A stretch of DNA of 21,999 nucleotides from UBA1146 sp963854815. GTDB lineage: Bacteria; Planctomycetota; UBA8108; UBA1146. Positions 1 to 8,155 of the stretch are shown here, in pieces. Made by a program: the position numbers and the translations under genes. Position 1 is the first letter of the stretch; every line of letters begins with the position of its first letter. The notes below the pieces were generated by a model that saw nothing but the letters and a program-made list of their open reading frames with translations, ran no database searches and was not told the DNA's origin. The stretch is from the NCBI GenBank assembly GCA_963854815.1, contig CAWLAN010000033.1, positions 1 to 21,999 of the forward strand, written 5' to 3'.

Positions 1-186
1 GCCGTCCTTGTCAGATTGCTGGTCGCTAGCCGGGAATACTTCGAGGCGAACCCGGCTGAGGCCAAATCGTTGCTGGCGGTCGGATCGTCGCCGGTACCGG
101 AGTCCATCGAACCGACCGAACTCGCAGCGTGGGCTGAAGTCACCCGTGCCATCTTGAATCTACATGAAACGATGACCCGTGAATGA
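1..186 (+). CDS. C-terminal end of a DUF1553 (PSD1-type) planctomycete protein, partial
   Basis: Frame 1 is open from the first base of the window to a TGA at 184-186, giving 61 residues. It ends in NLHETMTRE, very like the usual end of DUF1549/DUF1553 proteins (a form of N-L-x-E-x-x-x-R-E after a helix with LLVASREYF). These are large exported proteins of unknown function, often carrying cytochrome-c-like domains, and in Planctomycetota they are typically encoded directly before a DUF1501 gene. The stop overlaps the GTG start of the next gene by 8 bp, so the two are almost certainly co-transcribed and translationally coupled. The rest of the gene lies outside the window. The family call rests on the short C-terminus plus gene order. 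Confidence 0.8.
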   Translation, partial: AVLVRLLVASREYFEANPAEAKSLLAVGSSPVPESIEPTELAAWAEVTRAILNLHETMTRE

Positions 187-1612
187 CCAACTCGATCAGA
201 TACGAGCTCAGCTCGAACGAGTGAGCCGCCGACAGTTTCTCGGTTCACTGTCTCTTGGTGTCGGAGCCGCTGCTCTCAGTCAGTGGTGGCCGGAGATCGT
301 CGGCGCCTCCGAGGGTGTGGCGTTTCCTTTTGCACCCGCACCGAAGGCGAAACGTGTCATCTTCCTGTGCATGGCAGGGGGTCCCAGTCATCTCGAGACC
401 TTCGACGAGAAACCGAAACTCACTGCTCTCGATGGCGAACCGATGCCAGAGTCCTTCACCAAGGGAATGCCGATTGCCCAGTTACAGGGCAAGAAGTTGA
501 AGTGCCTGGGTCCGAGAACGACCTTCCAGAGGTGCGGTGAAAGCGGCCAGGTGATCAGCGATTACTTACCGCACATCAGTTCTGTCGCCGATGACATCGC
601 CATCGTGCGTTCGATGGTGACCGATGAGATCAATCACGATCCTGCCCACAGCTTCATGAACTGCGGCTCGATCATCCCGAACCGGCCGAGTATGGGTTCC
701 TGGATCAACTACGGCCTCGGTTCCGAGAGTGAGAACCTGCCCGGTTTCGTGGTACTGACCAGCGTCGGTGGACGAGATCCCCAGCCGATCGCTGCTCGCC
801 AGTGGTCGAGCGGATTTTTGCCCAGCAAATTCGGTGGGGTCGAGTTTCACTCCACCGGAGACCCGGTGCATTACGTCACCAACCCCCCTGGTATCAGTCG
901 GGATCGCCAGGAGCACCTCGTCGATGCAATTCGTGATCTCAATCGTTTGCGTGCGGGCGAAACACATGATCCCGAGATCGATTCACGTATCTCTCAGTAT
1001 GAACTGGCCTTCCGCATGCAGATGTCGATTCCGGAGTTGATGGACATCTCCGACGAGTCTCCCGAAACCCTCCAGATGTACGGGGCGGTTCCTGGCGATG
1101 GGACATTTGCGAGCAACTGTCTGCTCGCTCGAAGACTCGCCGAGCGCGGGGTCCGTTTCATTCATCTCTATCATCGCGGTTGGGATCACCATGGAGGGCT
1201 CAAGAAGTTCATGAAGACCTGTTGTGGTTACTGCGACCAGCCAACCGCGGCACTCATCCAGGATCTCAAACAAAAAGGGATGCTCGATGACACTCTCATC
1301 GTGTGGGGCGGCGAGTTCGGACGAACTCCGATGTCACAGGGTGGTGGAGACGATCCGGGGCGCGATCACCACATCAAGGGTTTCTCGATGTTCCTGGCAG
1401 GTGGGGGCATTCAGGGAGGTATCACCCATGGTGCGACCGATGATCTCGGCTACAACGCAGTCGAAGACGTGGTCCACGTGCGCGACTTGCATGCCACCAT
1501 GCTGCATCTGCTGGGGATCGATCACGAACGGCTTTCGGTCCAGTACCAGGGACTGGATGTGAAACTCACCGGTGTCGAGAAGGCTAAGGTCGTCAAGGAA
1601 ATACTCGCCTGA
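179..1612 (+). CDS. DUF1501 protein with Tat signal (alkaline-phosphatase/sulfatase-like fold)
   Basis: This 477-residue protein begins with a GTG overlapping the preceding stop. Residues 16-22 read SRRQFLG, a twin-arginine export motif, followed by a hydrophobic stretch (LGVGAAALS). The body matches DUF1501, a family in the alkaline phosphatase/sulfatase superfamily: FLCMAGGPSHLETFD near residue 62, HLYHRGWDHHGG in the middle, WGGEFGRTP, then GRDHH and a C-terminal LHATMLHLLGIDHERL. The histidine and aspartate clusters could bind metal, but no member's reaction is firmly established to my knowledge. It is probably exported folded to the periplasm. The DUF1553-DUF1501 pair is one of the most abundant gene pairs in planctomycete genomes and has been linked, without proof, to polysaccharide metabolism. 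Its neighbour SppA converges on it with a 36-bp gap. A second in-frame GTG at 221 would truncate the protein just before the Tat arginines and is less likely. Confidence 0.9.
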   Translation: MNDQLDQIRAQLERVSRRQFLGSLSLGVGAAALSQWWPEIVGASEGVAFPFAPAPKAKRVIFLCMAGGPSHLETFDEKPKLTALDGEPMPESFTKGMPIAQLQGKKLKCLGPRTTFQRCGESGQVISDYLPHISSVADDIAIVRSMVTDEINHDPAHSFMNCGSIIPNRPSMGSWINYGLGSESENLPGFVVLTSVGGRDPQPIAARQWSSGFLPSKFGGVEFHSTGDPVHYVTNPPGISRDRQEHLVDAIRDLNRLRAGETHDPEIDSRISQYELAFRMQMSIPELMDISDESPETLQMYGAVPGDGTFASNCLLARRLAERGVRFIHLYHRGWDHHGGLKKFMKTCCGYCDQPTAALIQDLKQKGMLDDTLIVWGGEFGRTPMSQGGGDDPGRDHHIKGFSMFLAGGGIQGGITHGATDDLGYNAVEDVVHVRDLHATMLHLLGIDHERLSVQYQGLDVKLTGVEKAKVVKEILA

Positions 1613-1648
1613 GCAACTCCTCCACGACCTGAATACCCCTCCTGCAAC

Positions 1649-3457
1649 TCAGAAACGCACGTTCAGATCGATCGGCATCCTCGCTTCGACGGTGAAAGCA
1701 GATCGATTCCCGATACGAATCACACGGGCAAGATAGGGACGAAAATCTATTCCTGCTGCCGTGAGGATTCGCAACATCGGGACATCGACCAGAGAGCGAA
1801 TGGCATCATCATCTCCACCAAAGAAGACTTTGAACAGATCCATCGGATTGATGGGACCGGGTCGGTGCACGATCGAAACCTCGCCTTCGATCCCTACCTC
1901 ACGTTTGACATGAGCGATGGCATCTTCGATGCCGCCGATGGAATCGACGAGTCCCAGTTCCAGTGCCTGTCCTCCGGACCAGATCCGACCACCTGCGATG
2001 CCACGGACCCGTTCCGGTTCGATGTCGCGGCTGTCGGACACTCGCTCGATGAAATCCTCGTAGACATCATCTACGGTTACTTGCAGGCGGGCCAGTTCCA
2101 CTTCGTTCCAGGCGCGATGAGGGAACATCATCGTTGCAGATTCATCGATGGCGACCGGATCGATGTGGATTCCTAAACTCTTCAGCGCTGGTCCGAAAGA
2201 TAGTTTCATTCCGAACACTCCGATGGAGCCGGTGATGGTTCCCTCGGTGGCGTAGATCGGCTGTCCGGTACAGGTGATCCAGTATCCGCCGCTAGCTGCG
2301 AGACTCCCCATCGAATAGACCATCGGCTTCTTACCAGCGAGATCCTCCAGTGCCAGTCGGATCACCTCACTGGCGGTGGCGGACCCCCCCGGAGAATCGA
2401 TACGGACCACTACCCCAACCACCGAATCGTTGTCGGCGAGGGCCTTGATCGCCTTCGCGGACGGTTCGCTGACCATCGATCCGGGTGTTGCGGTATCACC
2501 GTCGATGATTTCTCCACTCAGATGCAAGATGGCGATGGAGTTGTCGGGGACTCTCTTCTCGCGCTTTGGACTGAACAGGTCGGTGAAGATCTTTAGTGGG
2601 TTCAACTGCCCGCGGCGCTTCTTGCCGGGGCGTCTCCATTCGATGGATCCATCGATGAGCCCCTCGACTGTCTGTTCGAGTGTGCCGTGCTGGACCAGGA
2701 GATCGACCAGTCCTTCTTCCAGTGCTTGTTTCGCCGTGAAGATGCGCACTCCCTGGAGTTCCCGGACACGGGTTGTCGTCATTTTTCTGCCGGAGGCGAT
2801 CTGGTTGACAGGAAACCGGTTCATCGTTTCGAGAGTCGCCATGTAGTGATCGCGCAGGTGATCGCTCATCTGTGGCAGCATGTATGGTTCGACGGCACCC
2901 TTGAAGTCACCGACACGGATCACGCTCGCCTCGATCCCGAACAGGTCCATGGCGTTCTTGAAGTGGATCGGCATCAAAGCAGGAGATGACAGGTCTACCC
3001 CGCCGGTGTTGGTCAGCAAGATGGTGTCACAAGAAGCTGCGATGGTTTCGAGAGCAGTGGAGCCATTTTCCATCCAGGCGATGATCTTCTTGCCGCTGTC
3101 TCGCCCCCGATCCAGCGTTGTACACATGTCTGCGACCTGGGGCATGGAGAAGCGGGTTCCTCCGGAGAGGTCGATCACGATGATATCGATCTCTTCGTCG
3201 GTGATGGCAGATTCCATCGCCTCCATCAGTTCGGGGAAGGACCGCTGCTTTGTAATGCCACCCATCAACAGCGAGGTGATATCCAGACCGGGATCAGCAT
3301 CAGGCTGGTCAGACCAGCCACCCTTCAATTCGAACAGGCGTGCCACGATGGCGGCCTCCGTGTTGTCGTCATCGATGCTGACGGGAAGAACCGGGACGTT
3401 GACCGTAAGGGTCAGGGCGAGGAGTAGTAGGTGGACCATCAAACCTCCAGATTTCAT
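1649..3457 (-). CDS. sppA: Signal peptide peptidase SppA, long form (peptidase family S49)
   Basis: From the ATG at 3457 this is a 602-residue protein, the size of the E. coli-type 67-kDa SppA with two tandem S49 domains. The family cleaves leftover signal peptides in the membrane with a Ser/Lys dyad, the lysine in the N-terminal domain and the serine in the C-terminal one. Both are visible: Lys186 in VGDFKGAVEPY (compare the YKSAVEP-type motif of E. coli SppA) and Ser389 in GSLAASGGYW. RIDSPGG at 352-358 is another hallmark. Residues 7-25 are hydrophobic and form a signal or anchor. The reading frame stays open to an ATG at 3544, but the 3457 start is preferred: a GGAA lies upstream and the product then begins with a normal MKSGG-hydrophobic signal, whereas the longer form adds a proline-rich stretch before it. 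It is divergent from the selenoprotein gene, sharing about 120 bp of promoter region. Confidence 0.9.
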   Translation of the reverse strand: MKSGGLMVHLLLLALTLTVNVPVLPVSIDDDNTEAAIVARLFELKGGWSDQPDADPGLDITSLLMGGITKQRSFPELMEAMESAITDEEIDIIVIDLSGGTRFSMPQVADMCTTLDRGRDSGKKIIAWMENGSTALETIAASCDTILLTNTGGVDLSSPALMPIHFKNAMDLFGIEASVIRVGDFKGAVEPYMLPQMSDHLRDHYMATLETMNRFPVNQIASGRKMTTTRVRELQGVRIFTAKQALEEGLVDLLVQHGTLEQTVEGLIDGSIEWRRPGKKRRGQLNPLKIFTDLFSPKREKRVPDNSIAILHLSGEIIDGDTATPGSMVSEPSAKAIKALADNDSVVGVVVRIDSPGGSATASEVIRLALEDLAGKKPMVYSMGSLAASGGYWITCTGQPIYATEGTITGSIGVFGMKLSFGPALKSLGIHIDPVAIDESATMMFPHRAWNEVELARLQVTVDDVYEDFIERVSDSRDIEPERVRGIAGGRIWSGGQALELGLVDSIGGIEDAIAHVKREVGIEGEVSIVHRPGPINPMDLFKVFFGGDDDAIRSLVDVPMLRILTAAGIDFRPYLARVIRIGNRSAFTVEARMPIDLNVRF

Positions 3458-3576
3458 TACTATCAGTTTCCAGGTGACCCGTGATGATAAGCGCATCTGG
3501 GGGTGAAACCAGCCAAACGATGGAGGTGGACCCGGTAGATCCATGATGCGATGATGGACCCTGAAGGTGAGGATCG

Positions 3577-4566
3577 ATGTTGAAATTAAAAATCGGAACC
3601 CTGACCACCTCGTTGTTGATGGTCGCGACCATGGCGATGGCCCAGGACGATGCGAGGATGGAGAAGAATTACCAGGAGAAGTTACAGAAGAAGTTCGTGA
3701 AGAAGATCGAGTGGGTCACGACTCTGGCGGAGGCACGCAAGATCTCCGAGAAGAAAGGCCTGCCGATCCTGGCCTACTTCACCCGTTCCTATTCCCCGTG
3801 ACCGCCTTGTAATTACATGGAAGGGGGTCCCCTTCTATCCGACTGGTGGGTCGAGGAGAGCAAGCGTTTCGTTCCTTACCTGAACATCTCTGCGATGCTG
3901 GATGAAAAACCCGATCAGGGGATGCTCTCGCAGTACGGTCTTGGTGGTTATCCTTCCTTCATCTTTCTCGACACCGATGGGGTGCTTCTCTATGGCAGGG
4001 AACCTTACTGGCGTCCCGATTCGAAATCGTCGCTGGAGTTGGGACTAGGCGAGGTCGAGTCCATCTTCAAACTCCGCAAGCGTGTCGAGGACTTTCCCGA
4101 GGATCTCGCGGCCCGCGCTCACTTGACGCTCATCGAGGGGCTTCTCAATCCCGCTCGCGCCAACATCGTTGCCATGGGTGAAGCCGCAAAGGTCGAGGGG
4201 GTTCCTGCTGATCTTGTTGAAAAGTGGCGCGCTTCGCGAGCCACAATCCGTTTTCTTGCCGTGTTTGATCCATATCGGACCGCGTACAAGCAAGGTTCAG
4301 AAGATCGAGAAGAGAAACGGACGAAGGCCATCACGACCTGTTACCAGATGGTCAAAGCCGGAGATCGCCTGGACGAAGAAGCCGAAGGATTCCGCCCCTT
4401 CTGGGTGCTCGCTTTTGATGGGGCCATCGCCGCCGGTGACGAGAAAATCGCACATATCTGTCTCGAGGTATACGAAGATGCCTACGGGGTACAGGATCGT
4501 TATCTCAAGAAGATGAAGGAAAAGTGCAAGGATATGGCCCGGGGGAACACCAAGACGGTCGGTTGA
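3577..4566 (+). CDS. Exported thioredoxin-like selenoprotein with UxxC redox motif (TGA at 3799-3801 read as Sec)
   Basis: One reading frame runs from the ATG at 3577 to the TGA at 4564, broken only by a TGA at codon 75. Readthrough gives 329 residues. Residues 1-22 are a signal peptide (basic start, hydrophobic core, AMA cleavage site), so the protein should be periplasmic. The thioredoxin-like domain follows: LPILAYFTRSYSP as first strand, then U75-P76-P77-C78, then GGYPSFIFLD with the expected cis-proline (P126). About 170 mostly helical residues follow with no recognised function. The TGA replaces exactly the first cysteine of a CxxC, the hallmark of UxxC selenoproteins. A SECIS-like hairpin follows it. 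The ATG has a strong ribosome site (AAGGTGAG), while the internal ATG at 3817 has none and would start after the active site. Known family members act as thiol-disulfide oxidoreductases; the substrate is unknown. Alternatives are a nonsense mutation or a sequencing error in a TGC/TGT codon. Confidence 0.82.
3799..3850 (+). promoter_or_regulatory. Predicted bacterial SECIS element following the UGA codon
   Basis: The recoded TGA is at 3799-3801. Bases 3817-3825 pair with 3830-3838 in a 9-bp stem (eight Watson-Crick pairs and one G-U at 3819/3836), closed by the tetraloop GGTC at 3826-3829. Below it, 3802-3806 (CCGCC) can pair with 3845-3849 (GGTGG) to form a lower stem that starts directly after the TGA. 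Bacterial SECIS elements lie inside the coding region, have a short apical loop with G in its first two positions, and place that loop about 16-37 nt after the UGA; here the spacing is 24 nt. The GGUC loop resembles the GGUCU loop of the E. coli fdhF element that SelB recognises. The pairing was done by eye and no folding energy was computed. Confidence 0.75.
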
Positions 4567-5901
4567 TCAGGAAGTAATGGGCGGGAGAAGCCCCACCTTG
4601 CGCAGTGCTTTCTCCCAGCGCGCCTTCTGGCCGATCTCGAATCGCGCCTCGAGGAAGATCCCGTTGTCGAGAAACTCCTCTCGCTCCACCGTTGCCAGGG
4701 TCCTCAGTCTGGCGGCCAGATCGGAGCGGGAATGGGGAAGTAGGTACTCGCCGCGCTCCTCGCGTAGTCGCGCAATTTCCAGGATTCGCTCGATGACTTT
4801 CTCGAGGCCGGTGCCTTCCGTTGCACTGACTGCGAAGGAACCCACCCACTTGCCCAGCAAGTGTTGTAGATCGATCATTTGCTCATCACCGACCTGGTCC
4901 AGTTTGTTGAAGATCATCAGCGTCTGGTGATTCTCGCATTCGATCCTTTTCAAGGTTCTCTCCACTGATTCGATATCAAACTCTACCGTCAGAGACGAGG
5001 CATCGACGATATGCAGCAGTAAATCTGCTTCTCGCGCTTCCATGAGGGTTGCATGGAAGGAAGCAACCAGATCATGCGGGAGTTTACGGATGAAACCGAC
5101 GGTGTCAGAGAGCAGCACATCGAAAGGGACATCGAGATCCCAGGTGCGAGTACTGGTGTCGAGAGTGGAGAAGAGACGATCTTCCACCAGCACATCAGCA
5201 CCGGTCAGTCGTCTCAGTATGGTCGACTTTCCGGCATTGGTGTACCCGACCAGCGCGATGCGGAAAGATCCCTCGCGAGATTTGTGCTGGGTGTGGGCCT
5301 GTTTCTCGATATCAACCAGGCGATCTCGCAGTACGCTGATCTTCTTGCCGATGATGCGACGGTCTGTCTCCAGCTGGGTTTCCCCCGGTCCCCGGGTTCC
5401 GACTTCTCCCCCCTCCATGCGCGACAGGTGGGTCCACATACGAGTCAGTCGCGACTGGAAGTACTGCAACTGGGCCAGTTCGACCTGGATCTTGGCCTGA
5501 TGGGAGCGGGCATTGCGCGCGAAGATATCCATGATCAGTTCCGAGCGATCGACCACTCGCAACTCGGTGGTCTCTTCGATATTGCGCCCCTGTGCCGGAG
5601 AGATGGGGTCGTCGACAAGGATGACATGAGCACCGACACGCTCGGCTTCTTGCTTCAACTCCTCGAGTTTGCCGCGGCCAACGTAGGTACCCGGATGGGG
5701 TCGGTCCCTCTTCTGGAGCACTGCAGAGGCGACCCGTAATCCAGCGGTGTCGGCAAGTGCCATGATCTCGGCGACCGGATCGACCCCTCCGATCTTCACC
5801 GATGGATCCCCCGGCATCACGGCCTTGAGAATGACTGCGACCTCTCGATCGTCATCGGCAGGAGTTTCCTCTATTCGTTTATCGAACGACTGGTTCGCCA
5901 T
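4567..5901 (-). CDS. hflX: Ribosome-associated GTPase HflX
   Basis: This 444-residue protein has the full HflX layout. An N-terminal HflX domain (about residues 20-130) includes the nucleotide-binding PGTYVGRGKLEEL segment. A coiled-coil linker (135-205) carries QLQYFQSRLTRMW and the signature GPGETQLETDRR at 171-182. The G domain follows, with P-loop GYTNAGKST at 219-227, DTVGF at 266-270 and NKLD at 332-335, and a short C-terminal domain ends the protein. HflX binds the 50S subunit and in several bacteria splits stalled or hibernating ribosomes after heat or antibiotic stress. The ATG at 5901 is preceded by a GGGGAGAAA stretch. Its stop codon directly abuts that of the convergent selenoprotein gene, the two forming TGATCA. 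It is divergent from the kinase-GNAT fusion gene with a 236-bp gap. Confidence 0.96.
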   Translation of the reverse strand: MANQSFDKRIEETPADDDREVAVILKAVMPGDPSVKIGGVDPVAEIMALADTAGLRVASAVLQKRDRPHPGTYVGRGKLEELKQEAERVGAHVILVDDPISPAQGRNIEETTELRVVDRSELIMDIFARNARSHQAKIQVELAQLQYFQSRLTRMWTHLSRMEGGEVGTRGPGETQLETDRRIIGKKISVLRDRLVDIEKQAHTQHKSREGSFRIALVGYTNAGKSTILRRLTGADVLVEDRLFSTLDTSTRTWDLDVPFDVLLSDTVGFIRKLPHDLVASFHATLMEAREADLLLHIVDASSLTVEFDIESVERTLKRIECENHQTLMIFNKLDQVGDEQMIDLQHLLGKWVGSFAVSATEGTGLEKVIERILEIARLREERGEYLLPHSRSDLAARLRTLATVEREEFLDNGIFLEARFEIGQKARWEKALRKVGLLPPITS

Positions 5902-5953
5902 CGAGCGGCGTTTCTCCCCGGGAAATCGGTGAAGAAGGCCAGAAGCCTGTCAC

Positions 5954-5992
5954 CGGGGTTACAAGCGGTCTCCCCGCCGGAGGAACTCCGGC
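5954..5992. other. Two adjoining hairpins in the hflX / kinase-fusion intergenic region
   Basis: The divergent region 5902-6137 has no supported gene. It holds a perfect 7-bp inverted repeat, GCCGGAG at 5976-5982 and CTCCGGC at 5986-5992, with a GAA loop. Beside it, CGGGG at 5954-5958 can pair with CCCCG at 5972-5976, so the two stems share one base and would partly compete. They lie 53-91 nt upstream of the hflX start codon and could be part of its leader, or a DNA-level protein site. No T-run follows on either strand, so an intrinsic terminator is unlikely. Nothing matches a riboswitch or tRNA I recognise. The rest of the gap is unremarkable. Confidence 0.3.
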
Positions 5993-6137
5993 ATCGGACC
6001 TTTCCAAGGTATCCGAACGCCTGTAAGGGAACCACTGCACGTAGAAGAGAAACTGATCATCGACACGACCCGGTGGGCAAGACGGATCTGTTCGTTACCA
6101 TCCTCTCGTCTCGATCGCGCGATCAGGAGAGGAACAC

Positions 6138-8132
6138 TTGTCGCCCTCGCAGGTCTTCACCCGAGATCATCATCCGCACCGCATCGGCTGGCTCGATGGG
6201 ATTCCCCGTCACCAGGATGATCTTCTCCGCTTCCCAGGGGTGGAGATCCTGCAATACAGATCGCAGCGAACTGTGCTGCGGATTCCACCGTCGCCTTCTC
6301 GCCCGACCCTCATCGCGAAGATTCACCGCGAAACTGATCTCGCTGCGCGATTCAGGCGTCTACTTGGCTGGGGCAGGGCTCGTCTCGAATGGAACAACCT
6401 GGTGCGGGCAGAACAAGGGGGCGCATCGGTGCCGCGACCGGTGGCGCTCGAACGACACGATGATCACGACATCGTCTTCATTGATTTCCTGCTCGATACC
6501 GAACCGTTTTCCCAGCACCTCGAGCGTTACCAGGGAGAGCAACGAGCTGCGGTGCTGAGAGTGCTGGGCCGGTGGATCGCCAGCATCATGCGAGCTGGTG
6601 TCGATGCCCATGACATCCATACCGGTAACATCCTGGTGCGAGGAGTCGAGCCCACCTCGATGAGCCTGTGGCTCATCGATTTGCACGATGCACGCATCGG
6701 ATTCGGGGTTCCGGCGCATCGGCGGCGAGCGATGGTACAACAGGTGGCCAGCGCCCTCGGTGGGGCACGAGCTGCTGTCGATGTGCAGCATTTTCTGGAG
6801 GGATGGGCCTACGGAGCCAGAGCCCTCGGTGTCGATGCGACGTGGGCCCTTGGGGCCGATCAGCACACCGATGACATCGACTGGGCCGAGGTCGAACCGA
6901 AACGGGTGACGGAGACGCTGCAAAAGGCGGAGCGAGCAGAGATCCACCGCCGTTGCCGTCATATCTCCCGGGCTCTTCGAAATCCGGTATACCACCGTCG
7001 CAACTGGCAGGGTGTCGAGACGGTCCATGGCAACCCCATCGATACGGATGGAATCCTGCGGGTACGAAGAGAGAGAGGTCGCGCTGGACTGCTCGGCTGG
7101 TTGCGATCACGACCAACGATACCGAGGGCGTCATGGTTCGGTGATCGTGTTCGCCAGACGGTGTGGCGTTGCTTACCCCGGGCCGCGCTTTTCATCGAAC
7201 GCTGTAGCGGCGAGGAACTGATCGTCGAGAAGCAACCGGGAGCAACGACGCTCGCTGCTTACTTGAAGCAGTCGCCAGATCGATCACGACAGTTGCTGGA
7301 GCCGCTGCTCGAGACCCTCCACCGCCATCACTTCGAGGGAATCCACCTCGATGGGGCATCCGCGGCGCAGTGGTACATCGAGGAAGGTCGTGATGGCTTC
7401 GAGTTGAGACCCGATCCGGCGTCCATCCGGTACCGGGGGAGACTGACCCGGGAGCACATCCTGGAGGATCTCATCGGCCTCGGCAGCATCTTCGATGGAT
7501 CGCTCACCGCCCGCGATCGGTTGCGCGGTTTACTCTCCTATCCTGGATTTTCTTCGCTATCGGCGGTTGCAGTGCGAGCCGTGAGTGATCGCCTTGGACA
7601 GCGATTTGCCGCCGGAGTTGTCCAGCAAGATGCGGCAGTTTGCATTCGCCCCGCACTCGCCCAGGATGTCGAGGCACTCCATATCCTCAACGAGGCCAAC
7701 GCTCCCGATGTAGGATCGCTCTCGGCGGCAGATTTTGCGGCACTGATCGAGACGGCGGCGATGGTGCGGGTGGTCGATCCGGACAGTGAGGGGGAAGACC
7801 CTGCCGGGCTGCTGGTGGTGATGCGACCAGAAGATGATTATGGCAGTCCGAATTTTCTTTGGTTTCGCCGCTATTTCGACAACTTTGCCTACGTCGATCG
7901 GGTCGCGATCGCCGCATCCGCGCGGCGCCGGGGGATCGGTTCAGCGCTCTATGCAGTGACGGAAGCGTGGGCTCGCGCCAGGGATCTCTCTTCCATCGTC
8001 TGCGAGGTCAACCTGGAGCCGCGCAACGAGGACAGCCTCGCCTTCCATCTCAATTGCGGTTTCCGCGAGGTGGGCCAGAAACTGAGCCGCGGCAAAGCGG
8101 TGATGATGTTGCAGAAGTTGTTGCGCCACTAG
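6138..8132 (+). CDS. Lipopolysaccharide-kinase-like domain, degenerate second copy and C-terminal GNAT acetyltransferase
   Basis: This 664-residue protein appears to contain three domains. Residues 30-235 resemble the WaaP/KdkA-type sugar kinases of lipopolysaccharide core: Lys61 (LIAKIH), Glu84, the catalytic loop HDIHTGNIL at 158-166 and a metal-binding aspartate in LIDLHDA (Asp181). Residues 290-490 look like a second, decayed copy (FIERCSGEELIVEK, LHRHHFEGIHLDG), with no clear catalytic Asn, so probably a pseudokinase. Residues 501-664 are a GNAT acyltransferase, with YVDRVAI, the acetyl-CoA loop RRRGIGSAL near 596-604 and NCGFREVG; it resembles COG3818 members. No signal peptide is visible, so the protein is predicted cytoplasmic. 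The TTG start is chosen because AGGAGAGG precedes it and the upstream frame closes at 6054 without an ATG. Substrates are unknown; a role in envelope glycolipid modification is inferred from the kinase family only. Confidence 0.75.
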   Translation: MSPSQVFTRDHHPHRIGWLDGIPRHQDDLLRFPGVEILQYRSQRTVLRIPPSPSRPTLIAKIHRETDLAARFRRLLGWGRARLEWNNLVRAEQGGASVPRPVALERHDDHDIVFIDFLLDTEPFSQHLERYQGEQRAAVLRVLGRWIASIMRAGVDAHDIHTGNILVRGVEPTSMSLWLIDLHDARIGFGVPAHRRRAMVQQVASALGGARAAVDVQHFLEGWAYGARALGVDATWALGADQHTDDIDWAEVEPKRVTETLQKAERAEIHRRCRHISRALRNPVYHRRNWQGVETVHGNPIDTDGILRVRRERGRAGLLGWLRSRPTIPRASWFGDRVRQTVWRCLPRAALFIERCSGEELIVEKQPGATTLAAYLKQSPDRSRQLLEPLLETLHRHHFEGIHLDGASAAQWYIEEGRDGFELRPDPASIRYRGRLTREHILEDLIGLGSIFDGSLTARDRLRGLLSYPGFSSLSAVAVRAVSDRLGQRFAAGVVQQDAAVCIRPALAQDVEALHILNEANAPDVGSLSAADFAALIETAAMVRVVDPDSEGEDPAGLLVVMRPEDDYGSPNFLWFRRYFDNFAYVDRVAIAASARRRGIGSALYAVTEAWARARDLSSIVCEVNLEPRNEDSLAFHLNCGFREVGQKLSRGKAVMMLQKLLRH

Positions 8133-8155
8133 GCGGGCGACTCAGGCCTCGCTGA

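Noticed and set aside
3458..3544. N-terminal extension of sppA to 3544
   Set aside because: It would put a proline-rich segment before the signal sequence and has no good ribosome site; 3457 gives a normal export signal.
3817..4566. Separate 249-residue gene starting at the ATG at 3817, with 3577-3801 as an independent short gene
   Set aside because: Same frame as the upstream part, no ribosome site before 3817, and the split falls in the middle of the thioredoxin active site. One recoded gene explains both halves.
5970..6000. Resemblance of GGAGGAACTCCGG to the conserved 5' core of RNase P RNA, or to a tRNA-Sec arm
   Set aside because: The gap is too short for RNase P, no other conserved core segment is present, and there is no T-loop (GGTTCGA-type) or cloverleaf for a tRNA.
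5929..6558. 209-residue open frame on the plus strand
   Set aside because: It overlaps the well-supported kinase fusion in another frame, has no recognisable motif and no clear ribosome site.
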